64,000 bases of DNA from Drosophila miranda. Its lineage: Eukaryota; Arthropoda; Insecta; Diptera; Drosophilidae. Shown here in pieces: positions 21,508 through 32,607 of this stretch. The notes under the pieces are model-generated. The model was not told where the DNA came from. It made no database searches and saw nothing but the letters and a program-made list of their open reading frames with translations. Numbering within the stretch: the stretch's first letter is position 1; every line of letters begins with the position of its first letter. The stretch is taken from the NCBI RefSeq assembly GCF_003369915.1, contig NW_022881654.1, forward strand, positions 124,001-188,000. The letters are read 5' to 3'. The position numbers and the translations under genes are program-made.

Positions 21508-23556
21508 CTAGAGTCGCCATTCCTCCTCATTTACGCGAGAAAGAGCATCCGGAACCACATTAAGCCTGCCGCTACGATGCTCGATTTTAAACGAGAAACT
21601 CTGCAGCTTTAATGCCCATCGGGCTAGACGTGAGTGTAAGTCAGTTTGTGACATGAGCCACTTTAAAAAGGCGTGATCAGTGATTACAGTAAATTCATGC
21701 CCCTCGATGTAAGCTCTGAACCTATTTATGCAAACTATTGCGGCCAGACATTCTTGTTCGGTGACCGAATAATTCTTTTGGGCTTTGTTGAGTTTTTTCG
21801 ATACAAACGCAATCGGATATTCGTCCCCCTCCGGCGTCTTCTGCACCAGCACTCCCCCAACGCCTGTCTTGCTAGCGTCACAGTGAACATAGAATGGTTT
21901 GCTAAAATCAGGACTACGCAAAACTGGTGCTGAGCAAAGCATCTCCTTCAACTTTTCAAAAGCCTCCTGACCCTCTGGAGTCATTGAAAATTTCTGTCTG
22001 GGTTTGAGCAAGTTCGTGAGAGGCGCGGCTACCGATGCGAAGTTGCTTATAAACTTCCTGTACCAGCCTACCATACCTAGGAAGCGACGCAGAGACTTTA
22101 GGGATTTTGGCAAAGGAAAATCGGACATAGCCGAAATCTTATCCGGATCTGTACGAATCACCCCTTCGCCTACTATATGCCCCAAATACCGCTCTGACTT
22201 CATGCAAAACTTGCTTTTCTCCACATTCAGCGTTAACCCTGCCGCTTTTATGTAACTTGCCACTTCACTCAACACCCTCCGATGTGACTCAAAACTGTCC
22301 GACACAATCAAAAGGTCGTCCAGGTACACAAAAACTTCATTTCTTAAACTGGCCGGAATTACCTTGTCCATCAGCCTTGTCACGGTCTGCGAAGCATTAG
22401 TGAGACCAAAAGGCATTACCTTATACTGGTAGAGAGGTTTCCCCGGAACCGTGAACGCTGTTTTATCGCGTGAGCTCGGCTCTAAGGGAATTTGCCAATA
22501 GGCATCCTTAAGATCCAGGCTCGAAATAAACAACGCCTTAGGAAGACGTCCTAGAATCCCATCAATTTGTGGTAACGGATACGCGTCTTTTTTGGTCACC
22601 GCGTTAACTTTCCTACTATCTAAACATAGCCTCACCTTTCCTGGCTTCTGCACCAATACTACTGGTGATGACCACGCACTATCGGATTCCTCTATCACCC
22701 CTAAGCTGAGCATCCGATCTATCTCCGCATATAACAATTTCTCTACCGCAGGAGATACAGGGAAGTGTCTCTGCTTCACGGCTTTTGCAACACCTACATC
22801 AATTGAATGCGAAAGCAGAGCCGTCTTTCCTAGACCGGAAACGGAAAACGAAGGAAATAAATTGATGGTCGCTTGCAACTGGTCCATTTCCGCTCGGCTG
22901 AGGTTCTGCGGTTCATGAACTATCTCTGCCAGCGACATGCTGGGTGGTAATAAATCGAAACTTGACCAAAAATCGATCCCTAAATACAAGTCCTGGCTGA
23001 GCGTTGGAATAATGTGCAGCTCAAGGTTCTTCACTGCACCCTTATACTGCACCGGTGTCCGCAGTCGTCCCACTACCTCTTGCCTCCGTCCATCCGCAGT
23101 GGAAGCATTTACAACTCCTCTCTTAAAAGGAATTCGGCTTTGGATTACGCGTTCTGCTAACTTTCCGCCAATAACACTCATAGCTGCTCCGGTGTCCAAT
23201 AGACCAAGGACCGTTTGATCCAACAGGCGAACTTCCGCATATGGACGCTTGTCCTTCTGCTTGTAACGAATGCAATTAATCGCTTTCGCCGCCTGCCGGA
23301 ACGCTCTCATCCTTCTTGCACTCCTTGTGAGGGACTTATTACTGGGTTGGTCGTTGGTGAAAAGCGAATGGGATCTGGCATGGACTAGTTGTGGCCAGAC
23401 TAAAGCTTGGTGTATGTCGGATTCTGATTTCTCAGACGGAAGCTGGGCGGTAGTTTTAAGTATCCCTACTGGGATTTCGCCTCTGCACTCGACTGCTTGC
23501 GCTGAACACTGACTGGCTGGCGAGGCTTGGTGTTCACTTTGCCGTTTTTTTGGCAT
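21508..23556 (-). CDS. pol: Element G left copy, pol: protease, RT and RNase H (open 682-codon frame)
   Basis: Aspartic protease is visible at residue 121 (LLDTGAAMSVIGG). RT follows with FISSLDLKDAYWQIPL, MPFGLTNAS and the catalytic YLDD at 411-414. RNase H follows with FYVHCDASKTGVGGVL, SVTEQECLA and VITDHAFLKWL. The frame overlaps the end of gag and so depends on ribosomal frameshifting from it. It ends prematurely at EEEWRL because one base is missing relative to the right copy, detaching integrase. Of all G pol copies in the window this is the only one with an uninterrupted RNase H. Confidence 0.85.
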   Translation of the reverse strand: MPKKRQSEHQASPASQCSAQAVECRGEIPVGILKTTAQLPSEKSESDIHQALVWPQLVHARSHSLFTNDQPSNKSLTRSARRMRAFRQAAKAINCIRYKQKDKRPYAEVRLLDQTVLGLLDTGAAMSVIGGKLAERVIQSRIPFKRGVVNASTADGRRQEVVGRLRTPVQYKGAVKNLELHIIPTLSQDLYLGIDFWSSFDLLPPSMSLAEIVHEPQNLSRAEMDQLQATINLFPSFSVSGLGKTALLSHSIDVGVAKAVKQRHFPVSPAVEKLLYAEIDRMLSLGVIEESDSAWSSPVVLVQKPGKVRLCLDSRKVNAVTKKDAYPLPQIDGILGRLPKALFISSLDLKDAYWQIPLEPSSRDKTAFTVPGKPLYQYKVMPFGLTNASQTVTRLMDKVIPASLRNEVFVYLDDLLIVSDSFESHRRVLSEVASYIKAAGLTLNVEKSKFCMKSERYLGHIVGEGVIRTDPDKISAMSDFPLPKSLKSLRRFLGMVGWYRKFISNFASVAAPLTNLLKPRQKFSMTPEGQEAFEKLKEMLCSAPVLRSPDFSKPFYVHCDASKTGVGGVLVQKTPEGDEYPIAFVSKKLNKAQKNYSVTEQECLAAIVCINRFRAYIEGHEFTVITDHAFLKWLMSQTDLHSRLARWALKLQSFSFKIEHRSGRLNVVPDALSRVNEEEWRL

Positions 23557-24856
23557 TTGCTACACGACGGCTTATATTTATTAGGTGCTCCGCACCCAAA
23601 GCAAAACATTTTCCTTTTGCTATCGCAATCGTGGTAGCGATGCCCCTCCTTTCGGCAGTTCCAGCAAATCAGTGCCATGGCTGCCACCTCGTCGTCTTCT
23701 TCTACATCCGAGAATTCGGAGGCCTCCTCTAATTGGGCTTCCTCTACCAATTCCGCAACCTGTTTCCGGAAAGGAATCAATTTCTGGTACCCATGACTCC
23801 GCCCAATGTCGTCGAGAAAACCCTCCCTTCTACGACAGACTTCTCTCAAACGTTCTACGGAGTCGATTTGCGCATTCAGGAGCTCATGTCTAATTTCAGG
23901 TCGCAAATTGCGCCGTAAAGTTTCCACAATCGCTTTCTCTGACATGGGAGTTTCAAATCATCCATCAGCTGTACCAGGGCGTCGTGGAAGGAATCGAAAT
24001 TTTCTTTTTCTTTTTGCTTCCTGTCCCTTATCGCTTCTCTGATATCCACATCGGTTCGAGAATCCCTAAACTGCTTTCTTAGGGCTTGGCATAACCGGTC
24101 CCATCTCATCGATCCGGAAGTCTTGTGGTAACGCCAATAAAAATCTCTGGCCTTTCCGTCAAAAAGCAGACTGGCGTTACTGCACAGAACTGGAAAATTT
24201 CCCTCGAGAGTCTGATGCGTCAAAGCCTCTACCCTATAGAGAAAATTATCAATGCTCAATCCTTCTTGGGTCCCATTGAAACGTAATTTCCAACTATTGA
24301 GGATATGGGCGACTTTGTCCGGTCGCTGACTCAGATCTGAGACTGCACTGCTTGGACGGTCGTAGCTCGGAAACTGTGCTGAATACTGACTATTCAGTCC
24401 CTGTCGGAATGTTTCCTCCACTTCTCTGTCCCTATTTTGTTGGACGGGTTATCCGCTTCCCCACGTCTATTGCCTTGAGGAATGCTATTGCCAGTCTCTT
24501 GGAAATGTGCTGCTATGCTGGACTGAATGATTTGAGCCATTTTGTCCGTGTGCTGGGCTACCACCTCGTTTTGCATCGTGCTGATGGCCTGTGTAACCAT
24601 GCTACTAACTCTTTCAGCGGTTATGGCTGCTCGTTTTGCTTGGCCTGGGACCTGGTATTATGAGGAGTACTTCTATCGACGCATAGCGTCTTGCATGTGG
24701 GACAGGTAGTATGGGTCTTGACATGTGACTCAATACAAGTTTTGTGAAACTCGTGGCTGCACTTTGTTTCAATGTAGGAGCCGAAGCCAAAGTTTTCCCA
24801 CACAACTGGCATTTTGGCGCCGGAGCCGGTTCAGGCTCGTTATCGGGGTTCTCCAT
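23466..24856 (-). pseudogene. gag: Element G left copy, gag, frame-broken
   Basis: The start MENPDNEPEPAPAPKCQLCGK lies at 24856. A RING-like set of Cys/His (CQLC, then C..EFHKTC, CPTC) lies across a one-base frame change. The capsid start HILNSWKLRFNG lies in the 24421-23876 frame. The nucleocapsid part ends at 23466 with zinc knuckles CWNCRKEGHRYHDC and CFGCGAPNKYKPSC. At least three frame changes and a stop near 24394 separate the pieces, so no full Gag is made. The translated pieces are the same in the right arm. Confidence 0.8.
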
Positions 24857-25572
24857 TGTACAAAAAAATAAATCAAACTTAATTCCTAACTGTCCTGACA
24901 AAAATATATCCCACAAAAACTACACGACAAAACCTAAACACTTACTTATCAAACGCAGACAAAACCAAAGTTAAAAATGTATTAATAGTAAAACTAAATT
25001 AAGTATTCTAGTTAAAAGTCAGATAACTTATGCTAGCAAACCTAAGATGACCTAAAAATTCAAAAATAATAAGTAATTGTACGTGAACTCAAATTGCAAA
25101 GAGAACTGATTCCTCGTGTTATAATTCATAGCTTCCTACGTTGCCAACTTAGGGTCAGTGGCCCAGCAACCGCCACAGCTGTTCTCAAGTCTCGCTTCCC
25201 TTGTACAGCGAGAGAGCTAGCAAATCAACAGCCCTACCAAATAACACACATGGAATGTAAACCACAAGAATAGAACGCAAAGAATATGATACGATAAAAT
25301 AAAGTCATAAAAATTTTTGCCTTACGCATAGCTAATCCCCATGCGAAACGGACCCTATGCTAATTGAGACCCCAATTCCTAAGCACAAAAGAAAATGAAA
25401 AGAATGTGTACGCGCGCAGACGCCTTGCACTTGTCGCTGTCTAATCAAAACCAACAACAACTGCATGCGCGAGCCTTGGCCAGCTGCTGCTTTGATTCGC
25501 GCCGCTGTCGTCCAAAAATCTCGGCTCGGCACTCTATACTTGAAATGAGCATGCTGCTTCTGAATAGGTGTG
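24857..25572 (-). other. Element G left copy, untranslated leader
   Basis: About 715 bases between PBS and gag ATG, AT-rich near gag, with no frame of note. A leader of this length would be expected to contain packaging signals, which I cannot locate. Confidence 0.6.
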
Positions 25573-25590
25573 GCCCCACGTTGGGCGCCA
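25573..25590 (-). other. Element G left copy, primer-binding site (tRNA-Lys type)
   Basis: The minus strand reads TGGCGCCCAACGTGGGGC. It is separated from the LTR end (25627) by 36 bases, an unusually large gap compared with the 12 bases in element H. Confidence 0.8.
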
Positions 25591-26105
25591 ATTTTTAGTT
25601 ATAATACTATATCTATGATTCATAAATGTAACGTGTCACCTACGCACGTCTGTGTATATAAATCCTGCCAGGCTAGCTGTTATTCAGCGAAGGGAAGCAC
25701 ACGCTTTGGGTTTCCGGCCTCTGCTCGTCGGCTATTGGAGTGATGTTCTTGCCCCCCTCCTGCTGGTGGCCTATACGCATTATACCGCGAATGAAGTAGC
25801 GTGTCACGACGAAAATGCTTAACCGGGAGACACTGTTTATCCCTGAATAGAATGGTGGATGTGTGCTGGAAAGGTATCTCACCTCCGCCTCTGGGGTTGT
25901 CGAGGTCGTGTCGCGCACCCTACCATGGCCATTCCAAACCGTTCGATTTAATGACGGAATGGCCCCTTTGTCCGGGGCGTCCTACATGGGGAATTTGCCA
26001 GCGAAAGCAAAGCGCTAGATTAATACATTATAAAGTTTATTCACTTACTGGCTAAAACAATAACATTACCCGCAAATACCATAATATAATCACCCACATT
26101 AAAAG

Positions 26106-26469
26106 TGGACGGTTTTCTAAGGGTTAAACTACAAAGAGAGTGAGAGCGCTCTAACTGCGATTGCCCACTCGGAGAACGGCGTCGTTTCATGCTAGGGCGG
26201 CGTAACCTCGTTTCCGATCACCATGAAGAGTCTTCGTTTGCGTTTCGACGAAATCACAACGACAATTAGCAGTTGCAGCCGGCCGCGCTTAAACCCGTAT
26301 TACCCATTACATTGTACTCTATACGCGATTAAGATTAAAGTCTAAGTTGATTGAAGTCCAAATGAATAAATCTCGAATTGTCTATATCGTGTAGTACATT
26401 ATTAAACGCAAAGATTCCCCAGAGCATTTCTGCTCAACATTGAAATCTCGTATCGAGGATTTCACAACA
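26106..26469 (+). repeat. BEL left copy, 5' LTR
   Basis: 364 bp, TG...CA ends. A putative primer-binding site TGGTGGCCCATGGGGGG starts at 26474, four bases past the LTR. Confidence 0.9.
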
Positions 26470-27015
26470 TTTTTGGTGGCCCATGGGGGGAACCGCGTTT
26501 AATTCGTACTATACGCATATGATTCTACCTCGTTCCGCGTTCAGTTAAATGTACATACAAATAAAATCATATTTTACCGGCTGCAACTGTAAACGGCAAA
26601 CACAACGCAAACCAACGGTTTATCCAACAGCCGCTATCTCTCGCACGAAGCAGGGACAAAGAAGACCAGACGATAGCTCTGCGCCTGGACAGTAGCACAC
26701 AACAACAACACAAGCCGACGGTTAGACAGCAGCCTCTCTCTCGTGCAAAGCAGAGACCAAGAGACCAACGAGCGTTCTGTTGCTGCACATCATCTCTAGA
26801 CACAAGGCCTCAACTCAACGCTCACAGTAGCACAGTTTCTGCTCTCCGCTCGGACAACACCAACAACAACGACTCGCAAGTTCTCTTAAGCTACGCTTTA
26901 AGCAAAGAGAAGCACTCCCGAGTACCAGAGTAAGTGTTTCGTTGTGGGTATTTTGTACAAGGTCAAAGAGAGTGCAACTAAGGGTGAGAAAGGTACATAC
27001 ACATATAACAGCAAC

Positions 27016-28200
27016 ATGTCAACAGCCGAGTCCCACGACCTCGAAGCCGATCCTCAGGTGGAGATCGACAATCTCAGTGTTATTCAGACAAATCTCATTG
27101 CGAGGGTTAATCAAACGGTGCGTAATTTCAGAAAGGATGGCGCAGATCGGAAAACAAAAGCTTATTTTCAAACGCGCTTACAAACTTTGCAACGGTTCTT
27201 AGGTGAATTTGAGCAAAATCATCAACGTTTGCTAATACTTCGATGTCCAAGTACGCATAGTTATGTGTCCAGCGAAGTGGCCTTTCGCTTTGATGAAGAC
27301 TATACAACGGCATTCAGCATCATATCAGAGGCCTACGAAAATGTATGTCCAAGAGCACCACCGGTACAGCAGAATCCGGAGCCAGCAAATCCATCCGTAT
27401 CATCAGTGCAATTGCCCAAGCTACCTGTACCGACATTTACAGGCAAGTTTGTGGATTGGCCGGCATTTCACGATGCATTTGTTCAACTCATCCATAACAA
27501 CCAGAAACTGTCCGACGTCCAAAGGTTTCATTTCCTGAAGCAAGCTCTTCCCTCGGATCGCGACGAGGATATTCAGCAGATGGCGCTTGCGGGAAATAAC
27601 TATGCAACAGCTTGGAGTCTCGTCCTCAAGCGATACGACAACAAACGGCTGCAGTTTATGTACCATATGAACGGTTTGTATGACTTGCCACAGTTGACAA
27701 AGGAGCAGTCTGCTGATATAAAACATATGCTTAATGTTGCGACGGTTTGTCTCAATGCTTTCAAGAATCTAGATGTTCAGCATTGGATGGCTCATCATCT
27801 CACTTCCAGACTGCCAAGCACGACACTGCAAGCTTGGGAGCTCCATCTCGGTAGCTCTGCCGAACTTGCCACATTTTCTCAGCTACAATCATTTCTCAAC
27901 GACCGTCTCGTCAGCATCGATGTGTTCGAAAATCGAGGCCACTCCACGACGCGGACACCTGTGCCGCAGCCTGTCAATCAAAGGCACCCTAAGAAGTCAG
28001 TTGGCAACGTAACATACAAGGGCAACAGTTTCCACGCCAAGACTGCGGTTGCCGAACACACTCGCTGCCCTCACTGTAGCGACAGTCACAATCTTCCTTT
28101 TGTCCAAGGACTGCTTTGCAAGGAAAGCCATCGTCGATCATGCAAAGGCATGCCTCAACTGTCTGAGCCGTTCCCATGCACTTTCAAAATGTACCAGTAA
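27016..28200 (+). CDS. gag: BEL Gag (left copy)
   Basis: I take the ATG at 27016 (STAESHDLEADPQ...) as the likelier start; an in-frame ATG at 26944 would add 24 residues from the leader. It contains a BEL/Pao capsid-type region: LPKLPVPTFTGKFVDWPAFH, FLKQALPSDRDEDIQQM and the following helical segment typical of the retrotransposon-gag DUF1759 family. At the 3' end the first metal-binding pair CPHCSDSHNLPF is present, but the rest of the cysteine cluster is in the other (pol) frame, so the ORF runs out-of-frame to a stop at 28198-28200. It is identical in sequence to the right copy. Confidence 0.85.
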   Translation: MSTAESHDLEADPQVEIDNLSVIQTNLIARVNQTVRNFRKDGADRKTKAYFQTRLQTLQRFLGEFEQNHQRLLILRCPSTHSYVSSEVAFRFDEDYTTAFSIISEAYENVCPRAPPVQQNPEPANPSVSSVQLPKLPVPTFTGKFVDWPAFHDAFVQLIHNNQKLSDVQRFHFLKQALPSDRDEDIQQMALAGNNYATAWSLVLKRYDNKRLQFMYHMNGLYDLPQLTKEQSADIKHMLNVATVCLNAFKNLDVQHWMAHHLTSRLPSTTLQAWELHLGSSAELATFSQLQSFLNDRLVSIDVFENRGHSTTRTPVPQPVNQRHPKKSVGNVTYKGNSFHAKTAVAEHTRCPHCSDSHNLPFVQGLLCKESHRRSCKGMPQLSEPFPCTFKMYQ

Positions 28201-31200
28201 AAGGAACTGCACGCAGTGTGGTCAAGGACACCATACACTGCTGCACTTCCCAACTCCTGCTCAGGTGGCAACACAGCCTCACGCAGCCTCCCATAGCGCT
28301 CGTTCCGGTAACTCCTGGCAGTATACAACGAGCGACTCATCTGGCAGGGCTACACCTACGCAACTCTACGCTAGGACCCCACTTCCTACTCAGAGCACTG
28401 CACAGCCTCTCCCAGTTGTTCCCAACACTAGTTCCGGTGGTCATCCACAGTCTGCAGCGACCGACTCGTCTGTGAGAACACACTCTGCGCAACTAGTCTC
28501 CGCTACGGCAACGCATCACGGACCCAGCACTGTCCTTCTGGCCACTGCCCTGGTCACAATCCACAACCCCCACACTGGTCAATCAGCGGTGGTACGTGCG
28601 TTAGTGGATTCAGGCTCGGAGGGAACCCTCATTACAAAGCACACAGTGCAGGCTCTCAACCTCAAGCGGCATCCAATTTCGGCAGAAATTGCTGGAGTTG
28701 GGACCACCTCCAAGAACAGGTGTACCTACACTACAGAATTGGCATTAAGTTCTTGTACTTCGCAGTTTTGTACTACCATTGATACTGCGTTTATACTTAA
28801 AACGCTTACATCGCAATTACCTTCAAAATCCATCAAATTGCAGCAATGTCCTCATTTGAACGGAATAGAACTCGCCGATCCCAGGTTCTACAAATCACAA
28901 CGGATTGATCTTCTGCTGGGAGCGGACGTAATCCCACAGATCCTGCTTTCAGATATCCGCAGAGGAAAGGAGAACCAACCAATTGCACAGCACACCCAGC
29001 TGGGCTGGATAGTCTTTGGTCGAGCCACTTCCACACGCTCACACGCTGTCACCATTAGATGTCACCACAACAGGCTAGAGAATCTCGTCCAGAAATTCTT
29101 CGAAATGGAGCATCTCGGTTCTGCAAAACAGCTCACACCAGAAGAGCGATGGTGCGAGGAGCATTTTAAACGAACTCACATTCGTCAACGAAACGGCAAG
29201 TATTTGGTACGGTTACCACTTAAGCGTTTGTTTGACCCTTCGCAGGTGCTAGGCAAATCACGTCAAATCGCGATTAATCGATTCCAAATGCTTCAACGAA
29301 GATTCCAAAGGCAGCCGGAGCTGCAAGCCAAATATTCGGAAGTCATGAAGGAGTACTTTCAACTAGGCCAGGTGACCAAAGTAACAACCAAGGAGCAGCA
29401 GCATTGCATCATTAGCAAGGAGAATGGAATCGAGTCCACATGTTGCACCTTGCCTCATCACGCAGTATTTAAAGAGGAAAGTGTCACTACTAAGGTTAGA
29501 GTAGTATATGACGCCTCCTGTAAGACGTCAAACGGAAAATCGCTCAATGACGTCCTATGCACCGGACCAGCGCTCCAAAACGATCTAGCCGGCGTGGTCC
29601 TGAATTGGCGTTTCCATCGTTTTGTTTTTGCTGCCGACATTCAGAAGATGTATAGATGCATTGACATGAATGCAGAGGATTCGCAATATCAACGCATCTT
29701 TTGGCATGACGAACACAACCAAGTAGCTGAGTATTATCTCAACACAGTTACGTTTGGAACCGCTTCAGCTCCTTACACAGCCATTCGCGTCATACATCAA
29801 CTGGCGCAGGATGAACGAGACCGATACCCACTCGCGGAAAGGGTCCTTCGACACGAAATATACGTGGACGACGTACAAAGCGGAGCTTCCACTCGCGAAG
29901 GAGCATTAGAAATTCAAAATCAATTGATCGGAGCCTTACGATCAGCAGGAATGGAGCTTCGAAAGTGGTCTGCGAATGACGCTTCTCTGCTACAAGAAAT
30001 ACCTCCAGACCATTTATCTCATAAGACATTATTAGAGTTTGAGTACCAAGATCCCGTTAAAACCTTAGGCCTCTATTGGCATCCACATCAAGACTATTTT
30101 GGGTTCAAGATAAATTTTGAAATCAGTCACGCACATACTAAACGTTCTTTACTTTCCACAGTCGCCCGACTGTACGACCCATTAGGCTTCATCACGCCCT
30201 GTGTCATGACCGCGAAGGCGATACTCAAGGACTCATGGATGGCCCGCATCAAACGCAACGATGGCAGCCTAGCACAACTGAACTGGGATGAACCGCTGCC
30301 AACCGAACTGCTTGATAGATGGCAGGGATTCATACAGAACTTGCCATATGTCGAGCAAATTCAAGTACCACGATGGCTGCGCTTCAACATCCACGAGCTT
30401 GCGTCATTACAGCTACATGTTTTCTGCGATGGATCATCACTGGCGTATGCAGCATGTGCATATATTCGTGTAGAGCTACCAAACGGAATGATTCAAACTC
30501 ATTTGCTAGCTGCACGCAGTCGAGTCACACCCACGAAACCGATCACAATTCCACGAGTCGAACTTTCGGGTGCGCTGCTGGCAGTTAAACTGGCAAAATG
30601 GATCCGGGACCAACTTCGCACTGCAGGACCACCTATGGCAACCTTCTATTGGTCAGATGCTACTATCGTTTTGTTTTGGATAAATGGAGATCCCCACCGA
30701 TGGCAAACCTTTGTGTCAAATCGCGTTGGACAGATTTTGGAGCATAGTACATCAACTCAGTGGAGACATGTACCTACTGCGGTAAACCCAGCGGACTGCG
30801 CAACTCGTGGCTTAACACCACAAGAGTTAGCAGTACATCCATTATGGTGGTCTGGACCATCATGGCTACAGCAGCCGGAAAGCCAATGGCCGGCAAACGG
30901 AGTTCCCAGTCAGGACATCGACAGGACTATAATCGAGGAGAAATCGTCAGTTTTGTTCCAAAATGCTGTGCAAGTCTCGGAGGCTCCAGAAGCCTTCATC
31001 CAAAACTCGTCCTCATACGACAGGTTAATATCAGTCATGGCATATGTTCTACGGTTTATACATAACATTCAAGCCAAAGGGGACAAGCTGTCTGGACCAC
31101 TGAGTGTGCAGGAGCTCGACAACGCTTTAATTCATCTCGTTCGCAGCATTCAACAGGAGGTCTACGCGACAGAGATATTGAGGTTGAAGGGAAACAAGGC

Positions 31201-32482
31201 ACTATCGGGCACACACAAGCTGTGTCAATTATCCCCATTTCTAGAGGACCAACAAATTCTACGAGTCAGAGGTCGACTGCGAAATGCAATGCACCTTCCG
31301 ATAAGCCAGCGACAACCAATGATCATTCCCAATCATCATCATTTTACCGATCTCGTCGTGCGTAATGCCCACCGTCTCGCACTCCACGGCGGCACCGAAT
31401 TAACGCTGGCCACTATTCGACACAAATTCTGGATAGTCAACGGAAAACAAACTGTCAAACGCATTCTTCGACAATGCGTCCGATGTTTTCGTCACCGACC
31501 GAAACCAGCAGCACAATTGATGGCCGATCTTCCCCTACATAGAGTCAATCCGCCAACTCGTGCATTCATCGCCACCGGAGTGGACTATACAGGCGCGTTC
31601 GAAATTCAAGCATCCAGATTCCGTGGACACACAAACTACAAGGCGTATATCGCAGTTTTCATCTGTTTGGCTACAAAGGCAATTCATCTTGAAGCGGTCA
31701 CGGGCTTAACCACCGAACACTTTCTCATGGCCCTACAACGTTTCATCGCGCGTCGGGGCTACTGTCAACACATGTATAGCGACTGTGGCACGAACTTCAT
31801 TGGTGCCGACCGGGCTCTTCAAACCTGGCAAATACATTTGAAACGAGAGCTACCCACAACTGTAATACCTGCTTTAGCGGCCCGAAACGTCCAATGGCAT
31901 TTTAATCCACCGCATAGTCCTAATTTCGGAGGCCTTTGGGAGGCAAATGTAAAGTCTGTCAAAACACATCTCTATCGAGCCTTTTCAGGATGTAAAATGA
32001 CCTACGAACAACTTGCTACCGTGCTAACACAAATTGAAGCCTGTTTAAATTCCAGGCCATTATGTCCACTAAGCGCGGAGCCGGAGGACCTAGCTGTCCT
32101 CACCCCGGCACATTTTCTTATTGGAGATTCATTATTAGCACCGCCGGATGTAACGACAAGGGATGTTCCACTCACAGTCCAATTTCTGGAAGGACAGAAA
32201 ATGATCCGGCAATTTTGGAAACGTTGGAGTTCGGATTGGCTATCACATCTTCAAGCCCGTCCAAAGTGGCGACATGAAACCGACAATCTACAAGTCAGCG
32301 ATCTAGTAATTGTCAAGGATGACCGACTGTCACCCAACGAGTGGAAACTGGGAAGGATAATAGAAGTTCACCCTGGAGCTGACAGTTTAGTCAGAGTCAC
32401 AACTGTTAAAACAGCATCAGGCGTATACAAACGATCGGTCTCTAAACTATGTCGGCTACCGTTGCCACAGACCTCAGAATAA
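28049..32482 (+). CDS. pol: BEL Pol polyprotein, left copy, 1477 codons intact
   Basis: Zinc-binding cluster CLNCLSRSHALSKC and CTQCGQGHHTLLH come first, then a Ser/Thr-rich linker, the aspartic protease (LVDSGSEGTLI, catalytic D at 187), RT with FAADIQKMY and catalytic YVDD at about 605-608, RNase H (FCDGSSLAYAACAY near 792; PRVELSGALLA) and integrase with an HHCC module (HRLALHGG, CVRCFRH) and DDE residues in GVDYTGAF (about 1178), YSDCGTNFIG (about 1244) and NFGGLWEANV (about 1300). No stop interrupts it. Its frame is +1 relative to gag, so expression requires a frameshift or the pair is already mutated. It is the most intact coding region in the window. Confidence 0.95.
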   Translation: MPNTLAALTVATVTIFLLSKDCFARKAIVDHAKACLNCLSRSHALSKCTSKRNCTQCGQGHHTLLHFPTPAQVATQPHAASHSARSGNSWQYTTSDSSGRATPTQLYARTPLPTQSTAQPLPVVPNTSSGGHPQSAATDSSVRTHSAQLVSATATHHGPSTVLLATALVTIHNPHTGQSAVVRALVDSGSEGTLITKHTVQALNLKRHPISAEIAGVGTTSKNRCTYTTELALSSCTSQFCTTIDTAFILKTLTSQLPSKSIKLQQCPHLNGIELADPRFYKSQRIDLLLGADVIPQILLSDIRRGKENQPIAQHTQLGWIVFGRATSTRSHAVTIRCHHNRLENLVQKFFEMEHLGSAKQLTPEERWCEEHFKRTHIRQRNGKYLVRLPLKRLFDPSQVLGKSRQIAINRFQMLQRRFQRQPELQAKYSEVMKEYFQLGQVTKVTTKEQQHCIISKENGIESTCCTLPHHAVFKEESVTTKVRVVYDASCKTSNGKSLNDVLCTGPALQNDLAGVVLNWRFHRFVFAADIQKMYRCIDMNAEDSQYQRIFWHDEHNQVAEYYLNTVTFGTASAPYTAIRVIHQLAQDERDRYPLAERVLRHEIYVDDVQSGASTREGALEIQNQLIGALRSAGMELRKWSANDASLLQEIPPDHLSHKTLLEFEYQDPVKTLGLYWHPHQDYFGFKINFEISHAHTKRSLLSTVARLYDPLGFITPCVMTAKAILKDSWMARIKRNDGSLAQLNWDEPLPTELLDRWQGFIQNLPYVEQIQVPRWLRFNIHELASLQLHVFCDGSSLAYAACAYIRVELPNGMIQTHLLAARSRVTPTKPITIPRVELSGALLAVKLAKWIRDQLRTAGPPMATFYWSDATIVLFWINGDPHRWQTFVSNRVGQILEHSTSTQWRHVPTAVNPADCATRGLTPQELAVHPLWWSGPSWLQQPESQWPANGVPSQDIDRTIIEEKSSVLFQNAVQVSEAPEAFIQNSSSYDRLISVMAYVLRFIHNIQAKGDKLSGPLSVQELDNALIHLVRSIQQEVYATEILRLKGNKALSGTHKLCQLSPFLEDQQILRVRGRLRNAMHLPISQRQPMIIPNHHHFTDLVVRNAHRLALHGGTELTLATIRHKFWIVNGKQTVKRILRQCVRCFRHRPKPAAQLMADLPLHRVNPPTRAFIATGVDYTGAFEIQASRFRGHTNYKAYIAVFICLATKAIHLEAVTGLTTEHFLMALQRFIARRGYCQHMYSDCGTNFIGADRALQTWQIHLKRELPTTVIPALAARNVQWHFNPPHSPNFGGLWEANVKSVKTHLYRAFSGCKMTYEQLATVLTQIEACLNSRPLCPLSAEPEDLAVLTPAHFLIGDSLLAPPDVTTRDVPLTVQFLEGQKMIRQFWKRWSSDWLSHLQARPKWRHETDNLQVSDLVIVKDDRLSPNEWKLGRIIEVHPGADSLVRVTTVKTASGVYKRSVSKLCRLPLPQTSE

Positions 32483-32607
32483 TCCTACCACCGTTGCTAG
32501 CTCTATTCGACCATACATGTACCATAACGAACACTTTATTTATTCACAGAGCATTCACATGTGACATCCTTTGGTTTCTAATACTGGTCCCAGTATTGGG
32601 GGCGGCA

